From JBJGXI01 sp045635475 (GTDB lineage: Bacteria > Bacillota > Bacilli > Bacillales > Amphibacillaceae), in contig NZ_JBJGXI010000011.1 in the NCBI RefSeq assembly GCF_045635475.1, forward strand, positions 1 through 64,000: 64,000 bases of DNA, written 5' to 3'. Position 1 is the stretch's first letter. Every line of letters begins with the position of its first letter. Positions 24,421 through 33,580 of the stretch are shown piece after piece. Below the pieces are notes generated by a model. That model was not told where the DNA came from, did not search any database, and saw only the letters and a program-made list of their open reading frames with translations. Both the position numbers and the translations under genes were made by a program.

Positions 24421-25704
24421 CAAATCAGGAACTTTTGCCTGAAAAGCCAACCATTTCTTTTCAGAGATGGATTTTTGGAATCCACGAACAAAGTATCTAG
24501 CCCCAATGTTATATGTTGCTGAAAGGTCCGCGTTATAGATTTTACCGGATGTGAATGTTGCAAGATCTCTTTTTGTATTACGTTCTACTTTTCCTGAACC
24601 ATCAAATGCTAATGCGCTTGTATTACGTGCATTTATCCTTGAGATTCTCATACCTTGATAATGCGCCATCTCTTCGACCTTATTCTGAATGGCTTTCTTT
24701 CTCCAATATCTCAATTTGAAACGAAGTTTCTTTGCGCCATAATGATTATTAGGGACTTTCATTTTATCAAGGTACTCAAAAACAATCACATCGCAATGAT
24801 GAGCATTTGCAAAACTTACAATTTCAGACGAAGTGTGGTTAATAATGTGTTTTTGTAAGCCTTTAATTCTTCTCCAATAATTTGGTGCTGCTACCCAACC
24901 AGAATATGCCTGAGCTTTACGAAGTTTATTCGTCACGGTATACAGTTGGTCTTTTTCTATTGGCTGGTTAATAAACTTACGAGCCAAGACAGTGCCACTT
25001 GCATCCATGATTGAACAAACTGCAGATTTATTGATATTTAAGTCAACAGCACAAATAATTTGGTCTTTGATTTTGTTTTTTGACAATTCTACTTTCGATG
25101 TATAGGTAAAGTTGAGAAAGTATTTCTTTCCTCTTCTTACAAGCTTGGGATTACACTCTTTCCAATCCCAAACCCCGCGTTTATATAGGTCTTGTTCTTT
25201 GAATTGGATATCCACCCACACCCAATCATTCTTATGGAATATTTTTATTTGAGCACTTGTATCGGATGTTCGCTCAAACATGTTTCCTCGATAAAAAACT
25301 GGGAATTCTTTATGTTCTATTTGTAATGTTGGGGAATTTTTCTTGAACTTCTTACCTTCGGCTAGAGCAATTTCTTTTTCTTTTAACCAGTTACGATAGT
25401 TAGAGCGAAAGCTTTTGACTTTACCAAAAGCACTTGCAATGGCACTTCTTCTAAAGTAAGAAGGAAATTTATAAAAGTGTTGATCAAAATCTTTATATTT
25501 TGGAGAAGGATTTGATGTGGTTCTATGTATAAGTCGCTCTACAGCAGGCACGATATCTTTTGAGGTAAATTCATTGAGGTTACTAAACTCTTTTTCTATA
25601 ACATTAATGACAAAGGATAGTGCACAATTATAAATAGCTAAAGTGTTATCAAAAATATGTGAGTGATTGGTGATTTTATGACTTAGCGTTTTTGCTATTT
25701 TCAT
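24346..25704 (-). CDS. tnpB: TnpB-family RNA-guided nuclease lacking the zinc ribbon
   Basis: A 452-residue TnpB/IS605 OrfB protein, apparently full length. The RuvC triad is intact: Asp221 in ICAVDLNIN, Glu310 in VIVFEYLD and Asp393 in YNADLSATYNIGARYF. In canonical TnpB the segment between the second and third RuvC motifs holds a CxxC...CxxC zinc ribbon. Here it reads INARNTSALAFDGSGK with no cysteines at all. The N-terminal half is basic and helical, as expected for RNA/DNA binding. TnpB enzymes cut DNA next to a short motif under guidance of an RNA from the element end. Activity of this Cys-free subgroup is not something I can infer. Confidence 0.85.
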   Translation of the reverse strand: MKIAKTLSHKITNHSHIFDNTLAIYNCALSFVINVIEKEFSNLNEFTSKDIVPAVERLIHRTTSNPSPKYKDFDQHFYKFPSYFRRSAIASAFGKVKSFRSNYRNWLKEKEIALAEGKKFKKNSPTLQIEHKEFPVFYRGNMFERTSDTSAQIKIFHKNDWVWVDIQFKEQDLYKRGVWDWKECNPKLVRRGKKYFLNFTYTSKVELSKNKIKDQIICAVDLNINKSAVCSIMDASGTVLARKFINQPIEKDQLYTVTNKLRKAQAYSGWVAAPNYWRRIKGLQKHIINHTSSEIVSFANAHHCDVIVFEYLDKMKVPNNHYGAKKLRFKLRYWRKKAIQNKVEEMAHYQGMRISRINARNTSALAFDGSGKVERNTKRDLATFTSGKIYNADLSATYNIGARYFVRGFQKSISEKKWLAFQAKVPDLSKRTQQTLSSLISLNQAMNSPKVA

Positions 25705-25789
25705 TATTACACCCCTCTTTACAGAACGTGTGTTCTAAAATAAACTATATCATGTAGTTATTTAGTTGTAAACAGAAAAGGGTAAATCA

Positions 25790-26192
25790 ATGACACCTTT
25801 TAACAAGAATAGGCATTCTTTTTACAAACTCACATATCATTTAATTGTTGTGAACAAAATATAGACATAAGTGTATTTCTGAGGTCATCTTGAAAAGGCT
25901 AAGAGAGAATAATCTATCACTATTTGAAAAATGAGATTGCGAACTTATAGAATTGAATGGCAAGGAGGAGCTTATACATATTTTGTTTGATGCCCCACCT
26001 CAAATCAATCTAGCAAACACCATTAATAGTTATAAAACTGTGACATCACGTTATATTAGGAAAGATTTCCAAGAAGAACTATCGAATTATTATTGGAAAC
26101 CTTATTTCTGGAGTAGAAGCTATATGATCTTAACTACTGGTGGAGCAACTATTGATGTAATAAAAAAATATATCGAAAATCAAGGAGAATAA
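25790..26192 (+). pseudogene. tnpA: tnpA, broken Y1 (IS200-type) transposase
   Basis: ATG at 25790 opens a frame with the family start NKNRHSFYKLTYHLIVVNK. A frameshift near 25858 moves to KYRHKCISEVILKRLRENN, a TGA at about 25931 interrupts, and the same frame continues from 25953 to 26192 (LANTINSYKTVTSRYIRK, WSRSYMILTTGGATIDVIK, YIENQGE). Besides the two breaks, the HUH motif reads LIHIL instead of HVHIL, so one metal ligand is gone. The catalytic Tyr is still seen in KKYIENQ. The protein must be inactive. Confidence 0.88.
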
Positions 26193-26197
26193 AGACC

Positions 26198-26251
26198 TTA
26201 GCGCCTAACCCCCACTAAATCGGTAGATTTTGAAGGGGAATGCGGCGCTAA
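26198..26251. repeat. Terminal inverted structure of the IS605-type element
   Basis: TTAGCGCC (26198-26205) pairs with GGCGCTAA (26244-26251), with an inner CCCC/GGGG pairing. Such imperfect subterminal hairpins are what Y1 transposases recognise. Confidence 0.6.
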
Positions 26252-26661
26252 CATTTTGGTTCAAAACTCAATTCGGCACGGAGCATTTCCCATTACATAC
26301 AGGAGAATTATCACCAGAAAGAATCACACACCTATTAACTGCTGAAGAAAGGGAAAAACTTGAATCTGAATGGGAGCAATTATCCACGCAGCAGGAAGTA
26401 CTTCGGATTTGGCAAGAAGGTAAGTTACATCATGTTGATGCATCCTATTTCGATGACTTTATTATAAGTAAAGCAAAAAAATTGGACAGAGGTGAATTTA
26501 TGAAATCAGCACGTCTCATTGGTGAAGTGATTGGGCATTTAGAACAATACATCGGCGATGGGTATGTGGAATATAGGGTTAGACATTTAATTATCAATGG
26601 TGTATTTGACATTGAAGGCGTGCCCAAGGCGATGCGGTTTTATAGTGTGAAACTTCGATAA
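26251..26661 (+). pseudogene. DUF1835/DUF3658 protein, C-terminal fragment
   Basis: About 136 residues corresponding to the DUF3658 part: FPLHTGELSPER, then WEQLSTQQEVLRIWQEGK, ARLIGEVIGHLEQYIGDG and the end VPKAMRFYSVKLR. It lacks its own start and ribosome site; the open frame runs back into the element end. Compared with the usual architecture the middle of the protein (on the order of 80-100 residues, from memory of the family) is missing from both fragments, so a deletion accompanied or followed insertion. Confidence 0.75.
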
Positions 26662-26669
26662 GTTGGTGT

Positions 26670-26711
26670 GTTCAGACAAGGAAATGCAACACAGCATTTC
26701 CTTGTCTGAAC
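26670..26711. terminator. Bidirectional terminator hairpin
   Basis: GTTCAGACAAGGAAATGC and its complement form a perfect 18-bp stem with a six-base loop between the convergent DUF3658 fragment and RDD gene. There is no strong T-run, but size and position argue for a terminator. Confidence 0.7.
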
Positions 26712-26716
26712 TATCC

Positions 26717-27181
26717 CTATTCCGCAAACACGACTCGCGTACTAGCAAACATATCATGTATTCCCTGTTTTTCATTTGTAAAGGCTACAAACACATACAA
26801 AAATAAACCAATAAAAAACACACGATGAATGAATCTACCGACAACTTCTCTGAACAGAAGATCACTCCATGTTAGTGGTTTATCATCTTCCCGTATTACT
26901 TTCAATCCAAAAATCATTTTTCCTAACGTCTGCTTAAAACTCTTTGTCATAAACAAAAAGTATAAATAAAAGACGATCGAACTAATAATCCCAGTGACCG
27001 TCCAAAAGCCAATATCCAATTGAATATTATCGTTCATAAATTTGAATGGAATGAGCAGGATGCCGTTAATGCTGAATACAATGATTAAATCGGTCACATA
27101 CGCCCAAAACCGCATCCAAAATCCTGCATATCGCTTTTCCTTAGGTTGCTCTTCAGCAAACACTACTTGCGCTTCACTCAT
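26717..27181 (-). CDS. yteJ: RDD family membrane protein
   Basis: A 154-residue protein with three or four predicted membrane helices. The RDD signature is visible: the first helix starts RFWAYVTDLIIVF with conserved Arg and Asp, and the second conserved segment is FKQTLGKMIFGLKVI. ATG after AGGGGGTG. It lies 11 bases after sppA on the same strand, the same order as sppA-yteJ in Bacillus subtilis. Role unknown; some RDD proteins act in ion transport. Confidence 0.85.
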   Translation of the reverse strand: MSEAQVVFAEEQPKEKRYAGFWMRFWAYVTDLIIVFSINGILLIPFKFMNDNIQLDIGFWTVTGIISSIVFYLYFLFMTKSFKQTLGKMIFGLKVIREDDKPLTWSDLLFREVVGRFIHRVFFIGLFLYVFVAFTNEKQGIHDMFASTRVVFAE

Positions 27182-27192
27182 TACGACACCCC

Positions 27193-28194
27193 CTATTTAG
27201 AATATAAATACATGGCACGCGGTGCGTTACCTTCGCGTAACAGATCTTGTATTTCAAACATATCCGAGTCCGCTCTGAACATACTTTGCATCGATACACC
27301 TAGGAATTGGTTAATCCCCAAGCCTTGTTCATACTCGACAACTTTTGCGTTACCTAATTCTTGCTCTTCTATCATCATCGCGATGGTATCATCTAGAGAG
27401 CCTAGTTCATCGACGAGATTTACCTCTTGTGCTTGGGCTCCTGTATACACGCGTCCATCACCTAACTCGCGCACACGTGGCTCTGACAAATCTCGGCCAT
27501 CGACTATTACTTGCACAAAATCATCATACATATCATCAATCATCGTCTGCAGGATTTCACGCTCTGAATCGGTCATTTCACGTGATGTTGACATAATATC
27601 TTTGTATTCTCCACTCTTGATCGTATTGAAATCCACGCCTATTTTATCGGCCAATTCTGCAAAATTAAAACTTTCCATAATAACACCGATCGACCCGGTT
27701 AGTGTTGCGTTATGCGCAATGATTTTATCAGCTGGCGCCGCAATATAATAACCGCCTGAAGCTGCGGTATTGCCCATTGATACGTAAACAGGCTTCTCAT
27801 ATTCTTCTTGAATTTCAACGATTTTATCGTGTATCTCTGCACTTTCCACGACTCCTCCGCCAGGTGTATTAACGCGGAGTATAATCCCACTTACATTACG
27901 ATCTTCTCCTGCTTTATCAAGCATCTCCAAAAATCGTTTATGGTTATAGGCACCCGTGTTAATAAACGAGCTAGGTGTCGTATCCTGAATAACTCCATTT
28001 AAATGAAGCACTGCAATTTTATTCGTTCCTGCCCCTTCCTCAATTACCTTTTCAGAAATGTCATCATCGATTTGTTCCATGCTAAACATAGATTCAAAAT
28101 CAGCAGTGGCAATACTTGATATAAACTGAAATGCTATCGACACAAAAAACAGCCCAACTGCAATCACTAATGCAATCCATCGTTTCATGTTCAT
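27193..28194 (-). CDS. sppA: Signal peptide peptidase SppA
   Basis: A 333-residue membrane-bound serine protease of family S49. One N-terminal membrane helix (about 5-25) anchors it. The catalytic pair is visible: Ser146 in GNTAASGGYYIA and Lys198 in SGEYKDIMST, close to the Ser147/Lys199 positions of the Bacillus enzyme. It degrades cleaved signal peptides and helps envelope stress resistance. ATG follows GGAGG by nine bases. It is in an apparent operon with the RDD gene. Confidence 0.93.
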   Translation of the reverse strand: MNMKRWIALVIAVGLFFVSIAFQFISSIATADFESMFSMEQIDDDISEKVIEEGAGTNKIAVLHLNGVIQDTTPSSFINTGAYNHKRFLEMLDKAGEDRNVSGIILRVNTPGGGVVESAEIHDKIVEIQEEYEKPVYVSMGNTAASGGYYIAAPADKIIAHNATLTGSIGVIMESFNFAELADKIGVDFNTIKSGEYKDIMSTSREMTDSEREILQTMIDDMYDDFVQVIVDGRDLSEPRVRELGDGRVYTGAQAQEVNLVDELGSLDDTIAMMIEEQELGNAKVVEYEQGLGINQFLGVSMQSMFRADSDMFEIQDLLREGNAPRAMYLYSK

Positions 28195-28407
28195 ATGTAA
28201 TGTCCTCCATTCTTCTATTTATAGTATCAATAGTACAAGAAAAAATACCCATTTTCGAGTTTTGACAACTTCGGATTTGAGTATTTACATTTTCTCAGAA
28301 AGCACAAACCTTCTACCATGTAACCGTCTCCAAGATACCACGTATATTTAACGCACTTATAGGCACATTAAAAACGACGATTCATGAAGAAATAAGGAGG
28401 TATTATT

Positions 28408-28680
28408 TTGAGAAGAGGCAATAATCTTTCAAGTATGCAGGACCAAACGCAGCTTACGCAAGCACAGCAGTCTATCATGCACCTGCGAAATGCGATACAT
28501 CAAGCACAAAGTCATCCAACCAATGAGGTGATGGGTCAGATCACACACGCAATGGAACGTGCCGAGAAATCGCTCGAGCAAGCAGAACAGGTTGCCGACA
28601 ACGAAAGTGCTATAGGTTTAGCTCGTCAAGAGTTGGCACAACAAAAACAAGCTTTTCAGGATTTAAATCAAAATATGTAA
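28408..28680 (+). CDS. Small helical protein of unknown function
   Basis: A 90-residue, Gln-rich, wholly helical protein (QSIMHLRNAIHQAQ, MERAEKSLEQAEQV, ARQELAQQKQAF). Start is TTG after AAGGAGGTATTATT, a strong ribosome site with good spacing, so the gene is real. It stands alone between sppA and a terminator. I do not recognise the family. Confidence 0.65.
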   Translation: MRRGNNLSSMQDQTQLTQAQQSIMHLRNAIHQAQSHPTNEVMGQITHAMERAEKSLEQAEQVADNESAIGLARQELAQQKQAFQDLNQNM

Positions 28681-28701
28681 TTCGGTTTGTCAAAATAGAA
28701 A

Positions 28702-28730
28702 ATGGGACCACCATAGTAGGCGGTCCCATC
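28702..28730. terminator. Terminator between convergent genes
   Basis: ATGGGACC (28702-28709) pairs with GGTCCCAT (28722-28729). On the minus strand it is followed by TTTCTATTTTG, so it serves the internalin-like gene best. Confidence 0.75.
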
Positions 28731-28750
28731 CATATTAAACTCTTTGAAAT

Positions 28751-31552
28751 TTACAGTTTACTCTGTCGCAATCGGAATAAAAGCAGTCCACCACCAACTA
28801 CCAGTAGTCCAAGACCTAGTAACATCAATTGATATACCCATGGTGTTGCGGTGTTCGGTAATTCATTTTCTTCGTCTGTGCTAGTACCCTCGTCATCGGT
28901 TGTATCATTGTCCATATCGCCGTTTCCACCATTATTATTGTCGTTTTCTCCACTGTCAGTATTATCGTTGTTGTCATCATTTTGCTCGTCATCGCTGTCT
29001 TCCTTACTGTCAACAGTAGCAAAAACACCATATGTGGAGAAATGAGCAGGGTGGATCATGATTTTCCCACTATCTACATGTCCGTTCTGCTTTTCCCATT
29101 TACTCGTTGATGGATTATAATAATATATGTCTACCTGGCTTTCTGTATAGCTATTCGTTTCATAGCCCATAACTAAAGTAAAATCATCAGAAAAACTTGT
29201 GTTAGCAGGGTAAACAAAGTTAAAGCTGAACGCTTTACCTGCGGATTCCATTCCATCCCCTGTTGTATTACCAGTCTTATCTGATACAGTCAATTTTGTT
29301 CCAAGTGGTAAATCAGATGGCGTCGTGATCACAACATTTGTCCCTCTGATTGTAACATTTTGATCTGCAAATACTTCCGTTTCAACATCAGGGTCTATCA
29401 CTATATCTTCGTGATTCCATTTAAGTGGTTGTGTTACAGTCCCTGTATATTGCCCTTCATCAAATGCATAGGAAAGATCGGTTTCATATACTGTCAGGCC
29501 AGTCCATGTAACGTTTGGCGCTTGATATGTCCCACCATCATTTGGCATTATATTACCAACAATCGATCCATCCGCCAACATAATCTGATTTTCTAAAGTT
29601 AAAGACGTTTCTGTCGACTGCACTTCTTTTGCCGGTAATATGATTTCTTGATCAAAAGCATACAAATGATCTAATCGATTAATCAGACCTGTCACTTGTG
29701 ATAAATCACTAACCGAGTTATAGCTTACATTTAGTATTTTTAAATTTTGTAAATCCTTTATTGGTGTAAGGTCAGTAATATTATTGCTGAACACCATCAA
29801 TTCCACCAAATCTGTCATGTTACGTAAAAAGGTAAGATTACTAAGGTTTAAACCTGCTACATTCAACTCTTTTAACTGCGTTAAACCTTCTAGCACCGCT
29901 ACACCAGCATCACCTAAATTTTCAAGATAGGCTATATTTAACGCTTCTAAGTGATCCAGACTTTCCAACGGCTGGATATCGGTAATTCCTTTGTTGTCTA
30001 CAAGTGAAAGCTCCTCTAAATCTGTAAATACGGTGAATCGTGATAGATCAGTGATGTTATTGTCATTAAGACTAAGGTACGTTAAGTTAGGTAATTGGAA
30101 GATCGGCTGGATATCATCATCTTCAAATTGCTGTCTGTTCACGGTTAATTCAGTTAGATTTGTTAAACTACTGATCGGTGAAAGATCAGTGATATCTGTG
30201 TCCATAAGGTATAGGCTCGTTAAATTCGTCAAATTGCTTAAAGGTGTGAGATCATCAATTGGCGTTGCTTGGATTCTTAATTCAGTTAGGTTGGTCAGAT
30301 TGTTTAGTGCTGTTAGCTTGCTAATCTGATTATGACCTATGTCTAGGGAGATTAAGTTAGTCAATCCACTTATCGCTGAAATATCATCAAGCATACTGCT
30401 GTCGATATTTAAGTGCTTCAAACTAGTTAGTCCACTTATTGGTGTAAGGTCATCGAACTGATTATAACTCAACGTCAGTTCCTCTAAATTAATTGCATAT
30501 TGCAGTCCTTCCAAATCAGCTATATTCTCTCTAAAACCTCTAAGCTTCGTAAGTGATTCTAAGTCCACTTGTGTCGGTTCGTAGGATGTAGACTTTCCTA
30601 ATTCAACATTAATTAATTGTCTTAATGCGTCATCTGGGATCAACGTCCTTTTGATCGGCTGTGTTACGGTTCCAGCGAAGTTTCCTTGTTCAAAAGTGAA
30701 GGACCTTTCTGTATCCGTAGCAGTTAATCCTGTCCATTCAATTTCTGGAGAATTGTAGGTTCCACCGTCACTTGGCGTAATATTGCCATCAACAACGCTA
30801 CCGTCACTAGCAATGACTGGATTATCTATCGTCAATGAAGTGGCTGAATCTGCCAATACTTTATCAGGTAACGTGATTGTTTGCATTTCTGCATCGAAAG
30901 TTCCTAACAGGCTAATGACCGTGTCTATTTGTGATAAATCACTTACATTGTTACCTCTTATTGATAAGCTTTGTAGATTAGTAAAGTCTTTAATTGGTGT
31001 AAGATCTTTGACATTGTTAAAAGCTAAATCCAACATAGTTAAATTTGTTAAGTTGCTTAAAGGATTTATATCATTAATATCGACAGAACGTAACGACAAG
31101 TATTCTAGCTGGACGAAATTACTAAGTTGCGCGATATCAATATTATTATTTCCTTCTAAACTTAAGTAGGTTAATTGATTTAGGTTATTTAATGGTGTAA
31201 TATCACTCAATCCAGAATTGTGTGCTATGCTCAACTCTTCTATGTTGACTAAACCGCTTAGTAGTGATATTTCTGTAATTTCATTTCCATTTAGAATAAG
31301 CTCCTCCAAATTGATCGCATGTTGTAGCCCTTCTAAATTTGAAATATCCCTACCAAAAGCAGTCAGTGTTGTAAGCGATTCTATATCTGCGATGGTAGGT
31401 TCATATGTGGCAGGTTCACCCAGCTCATCATTAATCGCTTCTTTTAAGCCAGTATCTGGAACTACTGCTGTAACGGCATCCGCTTTCGGTACCACTAGTC
31501 CAATCACTGCTACAAATAAGAGTACCATCAGTACAAAACTCTTTTTTATCAT
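28751..31552 (-). CDS. Internalin-like leucine-rich repeat protein with LPXTG anchor
   Basis: A 933-residue wall protein. A signal peptide (about 1-28) is followed by LRR blocks of 21-22 residues of the internalin type (LTNLTSLYLMDTDITDLSP). There are two LRR arrays, each introduced by a cap (DTGLKEAINDELGEPATYEP; DDALRQLINVELGKSTSYEP) and each closed by an Ig-like domain with GTVTQP. A beta domain, an Asp/Asn-rich linker and LPNTA, helix and RLRQSKL sortase tail follow. It likely binds proteins or glycans at the surface. ATG at 31552 follows AAAGGAG by seven bases. The two arrays look like an internal duplication. Confidence 0.9.
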   Translation of the reverse strand: MIKKSFVLMVLLFVAVIGLVVPKADAVTAVVPDTGLKEAINDELGEPATYEPTIADIESLTTLTAFGRDISNLEGLQHAINLEELILNGNEITEISLLSGLVNIEELSIAHNSGLSDITPLNNLNQLTYLSLEGNNNIDIAQLSNFVQLEYLSLRSVDINDINPLSNLTNLTMLDLAFNNVKDLTPIKDFTNLQSLSIRGNNVSDLSQIDTVISLLGTFDAEMQTITLPDKVLADSATSLTIDNPVIASDGSVVDGNITPSDGGTYNSPEIEWTGLTATDTERSFTFEQGNFAGTVTQPIKRTLIPDDALRQLINVELGKSTSYEPTQVDLESLTKLRGFRENIADLEGLQYAINLEELTLSYNQFDDLTPISGLTSLKHLNIDSSMLDDISAISGLTNLISLDIGHNQISKLTALNNLTNLTELRIQATPIDDLTPLSNLTNLTSLYLMDTDITDLSPISSLTNLTELTVNRQQFEDDDIQPIFQLPNLTYLSLNDNNITDLSRFTVFTDLEELSLVDNKGITDIQPLESLDHLEALNIAYLENLGDAGVAVLEGLTQLKELNVAGLNLSNLTFLRNMTDLVELMVFSNNITDLTPIKDLQNLKILNVSYNSVSDLSQVTGLINRLDHLYAFDQEIILPAKEVQSTETSLTLENQIMLADGSIVGNIMPNDGGTYQAPNVTWTGLTVYETDLSYAFDEGQYTGTVTQPLKWNHEDIVIDPDVETEVFADQNVTIRGTNVVITTPSDLPLGTKLTVSDKTGNTTGDGMESAGKAFSFNFVYPANTSFSDDFTLVMGYETNSYTESQVDIYYYNPSTSKWEKQNGHVDSGKIMIHPAHFSTYGVFATVDSKEDSDDEQNDDNNDNTDSGENDNNNGGNGDMDNDTTDDEGTSTDEENELPNTATPWVYQLMLLGLGLLVVGGGLLLFRLRQSKL

Positions 31553-31693
31553 TAACACGTCTCCTTTGTATGGTTATTCCACAATCAAATCCAATTCTCA
31601 TGTGTATGTACCATACTACCGTTAACGCTTACGCACGAACACTATACCCTGGTATACATTTTCACAGTGACGGGGTTACTGCCCCCCTTTATC

Positions 31694-32503
31694 TCACCTA
31701 TTATTCCTTTCCAGAAATAAGTAACCTACCATTCCTAACAAGACTTGTTTATGAGGTGTCGGAATTTCATTACTTAATTCCACAATATCATTGTCGATAT
31801 CCTTAAAAATATTAGTGTATTCATGTGGGAAATAACCGTTATAAAAATGCGCCCATGTATGCTGTTTTTCATCCTTCAATGTGAAATCACCTGAAAATCC
31901 ATCTACGTTGACAGGTAAAATAACCTCGCCTTGCTCATTTCGTAATTCTCCATGTAATTTTATAAGGCTTTTAAATTCCTTTCGCACATATTCACCTAGA
32001 AATGTACGATTCTGATCATAGACAGCTATGATACTTTCCTTAAAGCCTTTACGTTTTAACGTCAACAACGTCTTATTGTCGTTTGAAATAAATGCAATTG
32101 TAATCGGAAACAAAGTGATCAGTGAACTTTGGTAAAGCAGGACAGGATATAACCACCAAGGAAGCTGAGCAGACTTAAACATCCCTATGTAATGTCCATT
32201 TTTCTCAAAGCAAAGCACCCTTGGGTTTAGTCCAGCATCTTTCTTTAATACAAGGTGATCTACATCCGTTATGGCTTTATCTGAATTGGGTATGGCGATT
32301 TCCTTTATCTTGTTATAATGTCGTCTACTAACAATAGCTAAAAAGAATAGAAATAAAGCTGGCATTAAGATGAGTGATGCCTCCATCCATTCCTGCCCTG
32401 TATCAGGTCTATCAAATATGATAAATCCAACAAACAAGACTGTAATTACTACAAATCCGACGTAAGCAAATTTTTCCCTTCGTTTATACATTGCTGCAAT
32501 CAA
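31694..32503 (-). CDS. Membrane protein with possible Tubby/LURP-like domain
   Basis: A 269-residue protein. Two membrane helices (about 12-30 and 40-58) are followed by a soluble beta-rich part, one more hydrophobic stretch (LLYQSSLITLFPITIAFI) and a C-terminal region with strands such as IAVYDQNRTFLGEYVRKEF and GDFTLKDEKQHTWAHF. The strand pattern recalls Tubby C-terminal/LURP-like folds, but this is only an impression. Start is TTG after GGGGGAG. No clear neighbours in function. Confidence 0.6.
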   Translation of the reverse strand: MIAAMYKRREKFAYVGFVVITVLFVGFIIFDRPDTGQEWMEASLILMPALFLFFLAIVSRRHYNKIKEIAIPNSDKAITDVDHLVLKKDAGLNPRVLCFEKNGHYIGMFKSAQLPWWLYPVLLYQSSLITLFPITIAFISNDNKTLLTLKRKGFKESIIAVYDQNRTFLGEYVRKEFKSLIKLHGELRNEQGEVILPVNVDGFSGDFTLKDEKQHTWAHFYNGYFPHEYTNIFKDIDNDIVELSNEIPTPHKQVLLGMVGYLFLERNNR

Positions 32504-32658
32504 ACATTTCTCCCCCTAACAATGATAACTAGCCTATTTAGCTTAGTAATTAAGATTTTTTCCTTATAATAACATATAATTTACACGGTTCTTATGAATG
32601 ACGGCACCTTTTCCTGTATAGTATTAAATGTAATACATATATGGAAAGGGGAAAAAGT

Positions 32659-33510
32659 ATGAGAAGAATTATTCTATCGACAGAAAGCGGAGCAGACTTG
32701 CCACAGGACCTAGCAGAAAAGCATAATATTCAAATCGTTCCGATGCACATTATTATGGGTGAAAAGGATTATTTAGATGGCTCTTTACCCGTACAGGATA
32801 TTTACGATCATTATGACCGCACAAAAAAAATACCTTCTACAACTTCAACAAATCCTCATGAGTATCATGATTTTTTCACCAAGATAAAAGCTGATTTTCC
32901 TGACTGCATTATCGTTCATATTGGTTATACGTCTAAAGCCTCTTCCTCCTTTCAACACGCAGTGATTGCTTCAGAGAATTTTGATAATCTTTTTCTCATT
33001 GATGCCCTGAACGTTACAGGTGGCCTTGCTGCGGTTGTGTTGTATGCTGCTAGCGTATTAGAAAAAGAGCCTACGATTCAGCCTGAACAATTGATAGAAA
33101 AAATTGAAGCAATCATTCCAAAATCAAAACTTGCTTTCGTTCCTGGTAGCTTAGAGTTTTTAAGAGCGGGTGGACGAGTTAGCAATGTCGCTTATCTCGG
33201 AGGTGCTTTGCTAAAGATAAAGCCTCGTATTGAATTGATTGATGGCAAACTCGTTTCAACAAAGAAATACCGTGGGAAAATGAGTAATGTTGCAGAAGCG
33301 CTGATCAAAGATTATTTCAATCAATATGACATTGATAGAGAACTTATTTACCTACAATACTCGATTGGATTGGATGAACAGATTATGGAGCGGATCGATG
33401 AATTAATAAAAGAATTTGGATTCAAAAATGTCCAATGGATGCAAGCTGGCGCAATGATTTCCACTCACGCCGGTCCTGGTGGGTTCGGAATTGCAGGATT
33501 AGAAGTTTAA
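32659..33510 (+). CDS. DegV family fatty-acid-binding protein
   Basis: A 283-residue DegV protein. N-terminal motif STESGADLP, then STTSTNPHEYHDFF and GGRVSNVAYLGG, all typical of the family, which binds fatty acids and presents them to the FakA kinase. I start it at the ATG at 32659, after AAAGGGG; an earlier ATG overlaps that ribosome site. A second DegV gene lies at 35136-35981. No fakA is in the window. Ends in a terminator shared with the lipoprotein gene. Confidence 0.88.
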   Translation: MRRIILSTESGADLPQDLAEKHNIQIVPMHIIMGEKDYLDGSLPVQDIYDHYDRTKKIPSTTSTNPHEYHDFFTKIKADFPDCIIVHIGYTSKASSSFQHAVIASENFDNLFLIDALNVTGGLAAVVLYAASVLEKEPTIQPEQLIEKIEAIIPKSKLAFVPGSLEFLRAGGRVSNVAYLGGALLKIKPRIELIDGKLVSTKKYRGKMSNVAEALIKDYFNQYDIDRELIYLQYSIGLDEQIMERIDELIKEFGFKNVQWMQAGAMISTHAGPGGFGIAGLEV

Positions 33511-33532
33511 GCTTCATCTACAATAAAAAAAC

Positions 33533-33567
33533 AGGAGTGGATTTCACAGATGGAAACCCACTCCTTA
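33533..33567. terminator. Terminator between convergent genes
   Basis: AGGAGTGG (33533-33540) pairs with CCACTCCT (33558-33565). On the minus strand the stem is followed by GTTTTTTTATTG, so it is a strong terminator for the lipoprotein gene. Confidence 0.8.
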
Positions 33568-33580
33568 TCAGGTGACAAAA

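Larger units (their letters stand above)
24273..26251. mobile_element. Degenerate IS605-type element (divergent tnpB and tnpA remnant)
   Basis: A 2-kb segment with a minus-strand tnpB (24346-25704) and, starting 85 bases away in the other direction, a broken Y1 tnpA (25790-26192). Divergent tnpA/tnpB is the IS605 layout. Hairpins lie near both ends: AATTGC/GCAATT at 24285-24300 and TTAGCGCC/GGCGCTAA at 26198-26251. The two sides are the front and back of one DUF1835/DUF3658 gene, which defines the borders to within roughly 20 bases. No target duplication is expected for this family. With tnpA broken the element cannot move without help. Confidence 0.8.

Noticed and set aside
24346..25704. TnpB-like nuclease-dead repressor (TldR)
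   Set aside because: All three RuvC acidic residues are present in the expected motifs, so nothing shows a dead nuclease.
27146..27748. 200-residue plus-strand frame inside sppA
   Set aside because: Antisense to a clearly conserved gene with catalytic residues; Ser/Arg-rich shadow composition.
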